Assembly: GCF_016907385.1 (NCBI RefSeq)
Contig: NZ_JAFBBU010000001.1
Location: 3,615,598-3,679,597, forward strand
Origin: Subtercola frigoramans
Lineage (GTDB): Bacteria > Actinomycetota > Actinomycetes > Actinomycetales > Microbacteriaceae
Direction: 5' to 3'
Length of the DNA stretch: 64,000 bases
In this document: positions 1-7,841 of the stretch, in pieces
Position numbering within the stretch: the first letter of the stretch is position 1
Layout: each line of letters starts with the position of its first letter
Program-made: the position numbers and the translations under genes
The notes under the pieces: generated by a model
The model's database searches: none
What the model was told of the DNA's origin: nothing
The model's input: only the letters and a program-made list of their open reading frames with translations

Positions 1-1
1 C

Positions 2-1639
2 AGACGACTTCGGGCAAGTTTCGTGCCCGGGGTCTCAGAGGTGAAGCCCGGCAGCGTGGCGATCGTGGCGGCCAGCGGGGGCATCAACCACGTTCTCGCC
101 TTCAAACTCCAGCGTGCGGGAGTCGGCGTCAGCCTCGGCGTGGGGCTCGGGGCCGCGTCAGACGTCGGCGCACCAGACGTGCTCGACTACCTGGCCCACG
201 ACGACTCGACGAAGGCCGTTCTCCTGCACATCGAATCGGTCACACACGGTGAGGCTCTGCTTCGGGCAGTTCGCGAACTGGCGCGGCTGAAGCCGGTGGT
301 CGCGCTCGTCGTCGGCCGCAATGACGTCGCAGAATTCGCGGCCTCGCACACCGGCTCGCTCGCGACCTCCTGGCGAACGACCCGCGATCTGCTCTCACAG
401 GCCGGTGCCGTGATCGTCGATGACGAAGACGATCTCGTGACGGCCGGCACCGTGCTCAGCCAGCTCCGGGCGGAACCCAGTGCTGCGCTCGGCGTGGGGC
501 TCGTGACGGGCCAGGCAGGGCCAGGCCTGATCATTGCAGACCGGATCACCGGGGCCGGGCTCGAATTGCCCCGGCTCGCCTCGTCGACGATCGCGACGCT
601 CGCAACCCTCCTCCCCCCGCTGACCTTCCAGGCGAACCCCGTCGACACGGGCCGGCCGGGGCCGGGCTTTCCGGCTGTGCTGGCCACCGTGGCGGCCGAC
701 CCGTCGATCGGGATCGTTGCGGCCTACGCGCTGACTGAGCCGGTGCTCGACCTGCCGGCCGCAGTGCATGCGGCAGGCATCGACGCTTCGGTTCCGGTCA
801 TCGTCGGTATCGACGGGCCGCTGGGCGAGCTGGAATCCGCGATGGAATCGGCGCGCGAGCACGGTGTCGCGGCCGTCGCCGGGCCATCTGCGCTTGCCAC
901 CGCTGCAATCGCCGTTGCCGCAGACGCGCGGGCACGGCACCTGGCCTCGTTCTCTGCCGACAGGCTTGCCTCCGGTGGCCCGGCCGAGGCCGTGGTGGTT
1001 CCGGCAGGCGGCTTCGACGAGATCGCCGCGAAGGGACTGCTCGACTCCATCGGCATAGCCACTCCCGGGCGTCGCCGCTGCCATGACCGGGATGCGGCAC
1101 AGGCCGCCCTGGCTGAGCTGGGTGGGCCCGTGGCAGTCAAGCTCGTCGACGCCAGCGTGTTGCACAAATCAGACATCGGTGGAGTTGTGCTGGGCGTCAC
1201 GACGAGCGCCGAACTCGATACGGCGCTCGACGCCCTCATCCGTTCGGGGGCCCGGGAGTTCCTCGTCGAACAGATGGCTCCCAAGGGAGTGGATCTGATC
1301 GTCGCAGCGCGCCGGGACCCGGTCTTCGGGCCGACCGTGGTGCTCGGAATGGGCGGCGTCGAGGCCGAGCTGTTGGCCGATGTCGCCATCAGGACTGTTC
1401 CGGTGCACGAACGGATGACCGATGCGATGATCGACGACCTCATCACCGGCGAGCTCCTCAGGGGCTTCCGCAATGGCCCGAAAGTCGATGTTGCCGCCCT
1501 CACCGGAGTGTTCAACCGTCTGGGCGCGCTGCTCTGCGCAAGCCCGGGCATCTCAGAGATCGAAATCAATCCCCTGCGCCTCACCGGTGCAGGACTCATC
1601 GCGCTCGACGCTGTCGTCATCGCGCAGGAGGCACAATGA
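2..1639 (+). CDS. ADP-forming-type acyl-CoA synthetase, 5' end outside window
   Basis: Homologue of acetate-CoA ligase (ADP-forming)/NDP-forming acyl-CoA synthetases, which join CoA to a carboxylic acid or acyl intermediate. The 545 visible residues contain the succinyl-CoA-ligase-like flavodoxin domain with the phospho-histidine segment SHTGSL (His about 116) and a C-terminal ATP-grasp domain from about 337 (VAVKLVDASVLHKSDIGGV, EINPL near the end). The family normally begins with a Rossmann CoA-binding domain of about 130 residues; it is missing here. The frame is open to the window edge and residues before the possible GTG at 23 (LRASFVPG) fit the family, so the gene is cut by the window, not truncated in the genome. 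It overlaps the next gene by 4 bases (ATGA), so the two are translationally coupled. Substrate is inferred from the neighbour to be an aryl acid or its adenylate. Confidence 0.85.
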   Translation, partial: RRLRASFVPGVSEVKPGSVAIVAASGGINHVLAFKLQRAGVGVSLGVGLGAASDVGAPDVLDYLAHDDSTKAVLLHIESVTHGEALLRAVRELARLKPVVALVVGRNDVAEFAASHTGSLATSWRTTRDLLSQAGAVIVDDEDDLVTAGTVLSQLRAEPSAALGVGLVTGQAGPGLIIADRITGAGLELPRLASSTIATLATLLPPLTFQANPVDTGRPGPGFPAVLATVAADPSIGIVAAYALTEPVLDLPAAVHAAGIDASVPVIVGIDGPLGELESAMESAREHGVAAVAGPSALATAAIAVAADARARHLASFSADRLASGGPAEAVVVPAGGFDEIAAKGLLDSIGIATPGRRRCHDRDAAQAALAELGGPVAVKLVDASVLHKSDIGGVVLGVTTSAELDTALDALIRSGAREFLVEQMAPKGVDLIVAARRDPVFGPTVVLGMGGVEAELLADVAIRTVPVHERMTDAMIDDLITGELLRGFRNGPKVDVAALTGVFNRLGALLCASPGISEIEINPLRLTGAGLIALDAVVIAQEAQ

Positions 1640-3279
1640 CCATGACAACTTCCATTCTCCCGGGCACCGTCCCGTGGCCCGAAGACTTCCAGAGGCGCTA
1701 CCGAGAGGAGGGCTACTGGGCCGACCGCACGATCGCTTCGTACATCGTCGAGGCCGCCGGAAAGGCTCCGGATGCGTGCGCGCTGGTCAGCGGCACGACC
1801 CGGTTGAGCTACCGGGAGCTGGTCGACCAGATGGATGCGGGTGCAGAGAACCTGCTCGCCCTGGGGCTGAAGGCGGGTGACCGCGTTCTCGTGCAATTGC
1901 CCAACAACTGGCAGTTCGTGGTACTCACCCTCGCCTGCTTCCGGGTGGGCATCATCCCGGTGATGACCCTGCCGGCCCACCGTAGGCACGAGCTCCTCTA
2001 CCTGGCCGAACTCTCCCAGGCGACGGCCATCGCGAGCGCCGATGTCATCCGCGACTTCGACCACCGGGAACTTGCAGAGGAGATCGCTTCGCTGATGCCG
2101 TCGGTGCAGCACGTGCTTATCAGCGGTGCGACAGGAGACCTTGACGAACTCCTCATCGACTACCACCCGGACAGCACCCGGGCGGCTCGGCTCGACGCGA
2201 TCGCCCCCCACCCCGACAGCCCAGCCTGCTTCCTGCTCTCGGGCGGCACCACCGGTCTGTCGAAGTTGATCGTTCGCACGCACAACGACTACGCCTACAA
2301 CGTGCTCGCCACCTCTCGCGCCACCGGCATCTCCAGTGACTCCGTGTACCTCGGCACCCTGCCAGCAAGCCACAACTTCCCCCTCGCGTGCCCCGGCGTG
2401 TTGGGCGCGCTGTTCTTCGGAGGCAAGTCAGTCATGCTGCCGAGCCCTGAACCGGCCCGCGCCTTCGCCACGATCGCGCACGAAGGTGTGACCGTGGCGT
2501 CGGCCGTGCCGGCGGTCGCCCAGCGCTGGATCGACTACGCGAAGGAGAACGGCAGCGCGCAGCTCGAATCGCTCGAGGTACTCCAGGTCGGGGGCTCGCG
2601 CCTCGCCGATGAGCTCGCCGTCCGGGTGCGACCTGACCTCGGTTGCACCTTGCAACAGGTCTTCGGCATGGCAGAGGGCCTCATCAACATGACCCGACTC
2701 GACGACCCCGACGAGATCATCTGCACGACGCAGGGGCGCCCTGTCTCCCCGGCCGACGAAGTACGCATCGTGGATGCCGACGGCAACGATCTTCCCGACG
2801 GGGAGCCTGGGCTCATCCTCACCCGCGGCCCGTACACCCCGCGGGGCTACTATCTCGCCGAAGCGCACAACACGCGCGCCTTCACCCCAGAAGGCTGGTA
2901 TTCCAGCGGTGACATCGTGGTTCGCCGGCCCGACGGCTACCTCGTGGTCCACGGCCGCGAGAAGGACATGATCAACCGGGGCGGCGAGAAGATCTCGGCG
3001 GAGGAGATCGAGAACCTGCTCTATCGCATCGAGGCGATCGATCTGGCCGCCGCGGTGAGCATGCCCGATGCCACGCTCGGCGAGCGCCTCTGTATCTACG
3101 TGACCCTGCGGCCCGACGCATCGCTCACGCTCGAGTACGTGCGCGAGACCTTCGCCGAGATCGGGATCGCTGCCTACAAGATGCCCGAGAAGCTGGTCGT
3201 GGTGGAATCACTGCCCCTGACGAAGGTCGGCAAGATCGACAAGAAGGCGCTGCGCGACGACGTCATCGGGCGGCTCTGA
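1636..3279 (+). CDS. EntE/DhbE-like aryl-acid AMP ligase
   Basis: Adenylate-forming enzyme of 547 residues. Phosphate-binding loop SGGTTGLSK lies near 202, the A5-type motif QQVFGMAEG near 343, YSSGD and the hinge region GREKDMINRGGEKIS follow, and the catalytic C-terminal lysine is in GKIDKK (about 533). The HNFPLACPG stretch near 246 corresponds to the HNYPLS signature of 2,3-dihydroxybenzoate/salicylate-activating enzymes, so the substrate is probably an aromatic acid. Family members usually feed siderophore synthetases, but no carrier protein or NRPS gene is present; the coupling to an acyl-CoA synthetase and the nearby aryl-alcohol and aryl-aldehyde dehydrogenases point to catabolic activation (compare SdgA, the salicylyl-AMP ligase described in Streptomyces). 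Start ATG overlaps the upstream stop codon. Confidence 0.85.
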   Translation: MTMTTSILPGTVPWPEDFQRRYREEGYWADRTIASYIVEAAGKAPDACALVSGTTRLSYRELVDQMDAGAENLLALGLKAGDRVLVQLPNNWQFVVLTLACFRVGIIPVMTLPAHRRHELLYLAELSQATAIASADVIRDFDHRELAEEIASLMPSVQHVLISGATGDLDELLIDYHPDSTRAARLDAIAPHPDSPACFLLSGGTTGLSKLIVRTHNDYAYNVLATSRATGISSDSVYLGTLPASHNFPLACPGVLGALFFGGKSVMLPSPEPARAFATIAHEGVTVASAVPAVAQRWIDYAKENGSAQLESLEVLQVGGSRLADELAVRVRPDLGCTLQQVFGMAEGLINMTRLDDPDEIICTTQGRPVSPADEVRIVDADGNDLPDGEPGLILTRGPYTPRGYYLAEAHNTRAFTPEGWYSSGDIVVRRPDGYLVVHGREKDMINRGGEKISAEEIENLLYRIEAIDLAAAVSMPDATLGERLCIYVTLRPDASLTLEYVRETFAEIGIAAYKMPEKLVVVESLPLTKVGKIDKKALRDDVIGRL

Positions 3280-3299
3280 CAACCGCCTGACGGTAGACA

Positions 3300-3340
3300 A
3301 GAAAGAGGGTGGGCACCCGCCAGGCGCCCACCCTCTTTCT
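3300..3340. terminator. Bidirectional intrinsic terminator
   Basis: Perfect 14-bp inverted repeat (GAAAGAGGGTGGGC and its complement, extended by one A-T pair) around an 11-base loop, located between the convergent AMP ligase and alcohol dehydrogenase genes. T-rich on one side and A-rich on the other, so it can serve both strands. Confidence 0.85.
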
Positions 3341-3354
3341 GTTCTCGCAGAAGG

Positions 3355-4458
3355 TCAGAAAACGATCAGCGGTTTGATCGTCGTTCCGCGCTTGGAGTCC
3401 TCGAAACCCTGGTTGATGTCGGCGAACTCGTACTTCTTGATCAACTTGTCGAACGGGAACGAACCCTGCTTCCACAGCTCGATGAGCCGGGGAATGAAGA
3501 CCTGAGGAACCGAACTGCCCTGCACCACGGTCTTGAAGGTCCAGCCCTTGACCAGCGAGAGCCCGATCTCGAACTCCACCTCGGTGCCCGGCGCCGCGGC
3601 CCCGACCAGAACCACAGTGCCCCGGATCCCCAGAGACTCCGCTGCGGTTCTGAGAACCGAAGGGATGCCCGTGGTGTCGACCGCGTAGTCGATGCCCTTG
3701 CCCGAGGTGATCTCGGAGATCCGTGCCGCGACATCCTCGCTCGAGGAGTTGATGGTGTCGGTGGCCCCGAGTTCTGTGGCGAGCTCGAGGCGGGAGTCGT
3801 GCACATCGATGGCGATCACCGTGGTGCAGCCCGCGATCCGTGCGGCCATGATGGCCGCCGAGCCGACCGCTCCCGTGCCGAAGACGGCCAGGCTCGATCC
3901 GGGGGCCGGCCGAAGTTCATTCAGCACCGTCCCGGCACCCGTGTTCAGGCCACAGCCCAGCGGGCCGAGAAGCTCGAGCGGAACATCGTCGTCGACCTTG
4001 ATCACACTCTCTTCGACAACGTTCGCATAGGTCGCAAACGAGGACTGCCCGAAGAAGTGCGAGGAGATCGCGACACCGTCCTTGTCGGTGTAGGCCGTCG
4101 TGCCGTCGGTACGCCTGCCTCCGAAGTCGGCGGCGAAGAGGTTCTCGCAATAGGCCATGCGACCCGCACGACACTGGTCGCAGTGCCCGCAGTAGGCAGC
4201 GGCCAGCACGACGTGGTCTCCGGGCTTGACGGTGGTGACGAGATCGCCGACCGCATCGACGATGCCCGAGCCTTCGTGCCCCAGCACCGCAGGCAGCGGC
4301 GTCGGGTAGACCTGGTCGCGCACGATGGCGTCGGTGTGGCAGATGCCGACCGACACCATCCTCACCCTGACCTCGTTGTGGCGCAGCTCATCGAGCTCGA
4401 GCTCCTCGAGTTCGAGTTCCGCGCCCTTCTCCCGTGCGACGGCAGCAGTTACCTTCAT
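3355..4458 (-). CDS. Zinc-dependent aryl-alcohol dehydrogenase
   Basis: Medium-chain dehydrogenase/reductase of 367 residues, the length of benzyl-alcohol dehydrogenases such as XylB. Catalytic zinc ligands are visible as GICHTD (Cys40) and GHE (His61, Glu62); the structural-zinc lobe has Cys90, 93, 96 and 104; the nucleotide-binding loop is GTGAVG. It should oxidise an (aryl) primary alcohol to the aldehyde with NAD(P). Start ATG at 4458 is preceded by AGGAAGG at good spacing; a longer frame to 4512 lacks such a site. It lies 11 bases after the aldehyde dehydrogenase in the same strand, so the pair is almost certainly one transcript performing successive oxidations. The precise alcohol is not determined by sequence; salicyl or benzyl alcohol is the inference from context. 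Confidence 0.88.
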   Translation of the reverse strand: MKVTAAVAREKGAELELEELELDELRHNEVRVRMVSVGICHTDAIVRDQVYPTPLPAVLGHEGSGIVDAVGDLVTTVKPGDHVVLAAAYCGHCDQCRAGRMAYCENLFAADFGGRRTDGTTAYTDKDGVAISSHFFGQSSFATYANVVEESVIKVDDDVPLELLGPLGCGLNTGAGTVLNELRPAPGSSLAVFGTGAVGSAAIMAARIAGCTTVIAIDVHDSRLELATELGATDTINSSSEDVAARISEITSGKGIDYAVDTTGIPSVLRTAAESLGIRGTVVLVGAAAPGTEVEFEIGLSLVKGWTFKTVVQGSSVPQVFIPRLIELWKQGSFPFDKLIKKYEFADINQGFEDSKRGTTIKPLIVF

Positions 4459-4469
4459 CTCCGACCTTC

Positions 4470-5924
4470 CTAGAACGGGTACAGCTGGTCGGCGGGCTCG
4501 ACGGTCACCCATTTGAGTTCGGTGAACTCGTTGATGACGGCCTGGCCACCATCGAAGCGCCCGTAGCCGCTGTTCTTCGTGCCACCGTAGGGCGCCTGTG
4601 CCTCGTTCTGCACGGTGGAGCCGTTCACGTGGATCACGCCGACCTGGATCCGCAGCGCCGCCTGCAGTGCGCGCTGGGCATCCCTGCCGAACACCGCACC
4701 CGACAGACCGTATTCCGAGTCATTCGCCACCTGCACAGCCTCTTCGAAGCCCGAGACGCGAACGATGGTCGTGATCGGCCCGAAGGTCTCTTCGTCGTAG
4801 ATCTTCATCTCCGGTGTGACGTGGTCGATGATCGTCGGTCGCATGGATGCACCGTCGGCGTCACCGCCGGTGAGGATCGTCGCGCCCTTGGCCACGGCGT
4901 CAGCGATGAGCGCGTTGATGCGCGGGCCGGATTCAGCCACGATCATCGGCCCGACGATGCAGGCTTCGTTCGTGGCCGGGTCTCCGACTTCGAGCTCTGC
5001 TGCACTGGCAGCGAACTTCGCTACGAACTCCTCCGCCACGGACTCGTCGACGACAAAACGCTCCGTCGACATGCAGACCTGGCCCTGGTACAGGAACGAA
5101 CCGAAGACGGCAGCCCTGACTGCGCTGTCGATGTCTGCATCGTCGAGCACCACGAACGGCGACTTGCCACCGAGCTCGAGCAGAACCGGCTTGAGGTGCT
5201 CCGCGGCCTTCTGCGCGATGATACGACCCACCTTGGTCGAGCCGGTGAAGTTGATGCGACGCACCGCCTTGTGGGCGATGATCGCCCCGACCACCTCGCC
5301 GGCGTCTTGGGGAGCATTCGTGATGAAGTTCAGCACGCCGTCGGGGAGCCCGGCCTCCTGGAGCGCCTCTGCGATGATCGCGTGCGACTGCGGGCTGGTC
5401 TCCGACGCGCGGAAGACCACCGTGTTGCCACACATGATCGGGTACGCAATGGCACGGGCTGCCAGCACGCCGGCTCCATTCCAGGGCGCCATGCTGAGCA
5501 CGACACCGACCGGCTGCCGCACGGTCATCGAGAGTGTGCCCGGCTTGTCGGTGGGAATGGTCTGGCCCTGGATCTGCGTGACGAGCCCGGCTGCTTCGCG
5601 GAACAGGCTGACAGACAGGTAGGCGTTGAAGCCGGCCCACAGTCCGTTGGCGCCGACCTCGTTCGTCATGGCACCGATGAACTCGGGCGTGCGGCGTTCG
5701 AGGATGTCGGCTGCCTTGAGGAAGATGTTGCGGCGTTCGGTCGGGCCGGTCTGCGACCATTCCACGAAGGCCTTGGCCGCGGATTCGACTGCCGAGATTG
5801 CATCGCCGACGCTTGCGGCAGCTGCAGTGGTGACGACATCACCCGAAAGGGGATGGGTGCGGTCGAAGGTTCGACCCTCTGATGCATCGACGTGCTTGTT
5901 ATCGATGATGAGTTGTGTCTGCAC
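4470..5924 (-). CDS. NahF/Vdh-like aryl-aldehyde dehydrogenase
   Basis: NAD(P)-dependent aldehyde dehydrogenase of 484 residues. Conserved elements include APWN, NFTGSTKVG, the general-base glutamate in LLELGGKSP (about 250), the catalytic cysteine in YQGQVCMSTER (Cys284) and EETFGP. The pattern around these sites, with GSTVQNEAQAPYGG near the C terminus, resembles salicylaldehyde (NahF), benzaldehyde and vanillin dehydrogenases rather than betaine-aldehyde enzymes. The GTG at 5924 is chosen because AAGGA lies 10 bases upstream and because the extra N-terminal residues from an ATG at 5972 would run back into the promoter-like -10 box. It would convert the product of the adjacent alcohol dehydrogenase into the aryl acid used by the converging AMP ligase. 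Confidence 0.88.
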   Translation of the reverse strand: MQTQLIIDNKHVDASEGRTFDRTHPLSGDVVTTAAAASVGDAISAVESAAKAFVEWSQTGPTERRNIFLKAADILERRTPEFIGAMTNEVGANGLWAGFNAYLSVSLFREAAGLVTQIQGQTIPTDKPGTLSMTVRQPVGVVLSMAPWNGAGVLAARAIAYPIMCGNTVVFRASETSPQSHAIIAEALQEAGLPDGVLNFITNAPQDAGEVVGAIIAHKAVRRINFTGSTKVGRIIAQKAAEHLKPVLLELGGKSPFVVLDDADIDSAVRAAVFGSFLYQGQVCMSTERFVVDESVAEEFVAKFAASAAELEVGDPATNEACIVGPMIVAESGPRINALIADAVAKGATILTGGDADGASMRPTIIDHVTPEMKIYDEETFGPITTIVRVSGFEEAVQVANDSEYGLSGAVFGRDAQRALQAALRIQVGVIHVNGSTVQNEAQAPYGGTKNSGYGRFDGGQAVINEFTELKWVTVEPADQLYPF

Positions 5925-5960
5925 GATGGTGTTTTCCTTACCTGATCGACGTTGAAGGTA

Positions 5961-6000
5961 GTTCGCGAACATTATCTAACGTTTTCTCTACGGGACGCAA
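5961..6000 (-). promoter_or_regulatory. Promoter and palindromic operator of the ALDH-ADH pair
   Basis: On the minus strand TTGCGT (6000-5995), an 18-base spacer and GATAAT (5976-5971) form a sigma70-type promoter. Directly after the -10 box, where transcription should begin, is the perfect 10-bp palindrome GTTCGCGAAC (5970-5961), a likely repressor site. A leader of about 40 bases precedes the GTG start. Confidence 0.55.
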
Positions 6001-6051
6001 TGAGTTGTCACATATATTCGGTGAGCTCCCACCGAGGCCCGCAGTCCACGC

Positions 6052-6999
6052 TCACAACCGAGTGGATTCCATCCACTCGGCAAGTCGATCAAGCGTGTCG
6101 ACGGCAGCAGGCAATCCCGGCCGATCAAGGAATCCGTGAATCGTTCCGACCACGAACTCCAGCGTGACCGACACGCCCTCTGCCGCCAGCTGCGCGCCGA
6201 ATGCCTCCCCCGAGGCGCGGAGATTGTCGGCTTCCGCGTTCACAATGAGAGTCGGGGGCAACCCTCCCAGCTGGTCGGAATTCGCCGGGAACGCAATGCT
6301 GTCACCCAGCGCTTGCTCATCCCCGACGAAGTTGAGGTTGAAGACGTCGACCATCCCCGGCGTGATCTGGTCGCTCGGCGCCAACGTCTGCAGGGCGGCG
6401 GCCGCCTCCGTGCCTGGGTCGGGCAGCTCGGAATGAACCAGAGGGTAGACGAGGATCAGGGATGCCGGCTGGGGTGCGCCCGTTTCGAGCAGCCGCAGGG
6501 CGACTCCCGCCACGAGGTTCGCCCCTGCGCTCGCTCCACCCAGGTGCACTCCCTCGGTCGGTACACCGAGAATGCCAGGATCCCCCGCAACACCGGCCAG
6601 CCACCCGGCAAGCACTTCGTCTGAGGGCACGGGGAACCTCACACCGTTGAGCGCCTTCTGGTAGTCCAACGCAAGGACGGGGATCCCACGGGACGCGAGT
6701 TCCAGCGCAACCCAGTTCGATTCGGGCATGTCGAGGTCGCCGGCGATGAACGCGCCCCCGTGCACCCACACGAGGCCGACGGTCGACGCCGCACCCGTTG
6801 TGTACCGGCGCGCCAGGACGGGCATCCCATGCGGGCCGTCGATCTGGACCTCGGTCACCGTCACGGCCGCCAGGTTCGGGTACCGCGATAGCAGCGATTC
6901 GGTGTCGATGTCGGTGCGCGGGTCTTCGGCTGGCCCGGAGGTCTCGAGCTGTTCGATCATCGCGCGACCGATCGCAGCGCCGGGATCGATGTCGCTCAT
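6052..6999 (-). CDS. HSL-family alpha/beta hydrolase (esterase)
   Basis: Alpha/beta hydrolase fold-3 protein of 315 residues, belonging to the hormone-sensitive-lipase family of carboxylesterases. The oxyanion-hole motif HGGAF begins at His80, the nucleophile is Ser157 in GGASAGANL, and the acid and base are the Asp of NAEADNLRASG (about 260) and the His of TIHGF (about 290). No signal peptide is present, so it acts in the cytoplasm. Its start overlaps the stop of the ABC ATPase gene by 4 bases (ATGA), so it belongs to the transporter operon; it presumably hydrolyses an ester that the transporter imports. Ester specificity is unknown. Confidence 0.85.
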   Translation of the reverse strand: MSDIDPGAAIGRAMIEQLETSGPAEDPRTDIDTESLLSRYPNLAAVTVTEVQIDGPHGMPVLARRYTTGAASTVGLVWVHGGAFIAGDLDMPESNWVALELASRGIPVLALDYQKALNGVRFPVPSDEVLAGWLAGVAGDPGILGVPTEGVHLGGASAGANLVAGVALRLLETGAPQPASLILVYPLVHSELPDPGTEAAAALQTLAPSDQITPGMVDVFNLNFVGDEQALGDSIAFPANSDQLGGLPPTLIVNAEADNLRASGEAFGAQLAAEGVSVTLEFVVGTIHGFLDRPGLPAAVDTLDRLAEWMESTRL

Positions 7000-7841
7000 G
7001 CTTTCACCGCCCCGGCGGCTGACTCGAGCAGATGATGCCGCTCGACGCGACGCAGAGCCTGCCGCGCCGGGTCGGGGACCGGTGCCGCCATGAACAGCAG
7101 CTGGGTGTACGGATGCTCGGGCCTGGCTGTCACCTGGTCACCGTCGCCGCTCTCGACGATCTCGCCGTGGTACATCACCGCGACCCGGTGGCTGACGTGC
7201 CGCACTACCGCGAGGTCATGCGAGATGAACAGATAGGCGACGCCCGTGCGTTCCTGGATCTCGATGAACAGGTCGAGCACCCGGGCCTGCGTGGAGAGGT
7301 CGAGCGCAGAGACGGGCTCATCGCAGACGATCAGCCGCGGCTCGAGGGCCAGAGCCCGGGCGATGGCGATTCTCTGGCGCTGGCCCCCACTGAATTCCCG
7401 AGGAAGGCGGTTGATCGCGTCGGGCGGGAGGTTCACCTGGTCGAGGAGATCCTGCACTCGACTCTTCGCCTGCTTCGTATCGACGCCACGTGCCGTGATG
7501 GGTTCACTGAGTATCTGGCCGACAGTCATGGCGGGGTTCAACGAACTGTACGGGTCCTGGAACACCACCTGGATCTCGGAACTCAGTTCGCGACGGGCGC
7601 GACGGGAGAGGGTTCCGATCTCGCGATCGCCATAGCGGATGCTCCCACCGGTCACCGGCGCAAGACCGAGGATCGCCCGGCCGAGCGTGGTCTTGCCAGA
7701 CCCCGACTCCCCGACCAGGCCGACGGTCTCCCCCGGCTGGATGTCGAGCGACACGCCCTTGAGCGCCTGGAACGGCTTCTTGCCGACGCCCTTGCCGGGG
7801 TACGTCACTTCGAGGTCGCGAACGTCGAGAAGAGTCGTCAT
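6996..7841 (-). CDS. Oligopeptide-type ABC transporter ATP-binding protein
   Basis: DppF/OppF-type ATPase of 281 residues with Walker A GESGSGKTT (near 40), ABC signature FSGGQRQRIAIARAL and Walker B LIVCDEP, followed by the short C-terminal oligopeptide-transporter tail (HPYTQLLF, VPDPARQALRR) that is typical of the family. Works at the inner face of the membrane with the upstream permease genes, forming the second nucleotide-binding half. Overlaps both neighbours by 4 bases. Confidence 0.88.
   Translation of the reverse strand: MTTLLDVRDLEVTYPGKGVGKKPFQALKGVSLDIQPGETVGLVGESGSGKTTLGRAILGLAPVTGGSIRYGDREIGTLSRRARRELSSEIQVVFQDPYSSLNPAMTVGQILSEPITARGVDTKQAKSRVQDLLDQVNLPPDAINRLPREFSGGQRQRIAIARALALEPRLIVCDEPVSALDLSTQARVLDLFIEIQERTGVAYLFISHDLAVVRHVSHRVAVMYHGEIVESGDGDQVTARPEHPYTQLLFMAAPVPDPARQALRRVERHHLLESAAGAVKA

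Noticed and set aside
724..2373. 549-residue open frame on the minus strand
   Set aside because: Antisense to the acyl-CoA synthetase and AMP ligase genes, which have clear domains; composition (Ser/Arg/Ala-rich) is that of a GC-rich shadow frame and no domain is recognisable.
1636..3279. Siderophore (catecholate) biosynthesis cluster
   Set aside because: The EntE-like ligase is the only such gene; isochorismatase, carrier domain, NRPS and iron-uptake genes are absent, while catabolic dehydrogenases surround it.
4434..5882. 482-residue open frame on the plus strand
   Set aside because: Exactly antisense to the aldehyde dehydrogenase gene; low-complexity Arg/Asp/Gly-rich product without any motif.
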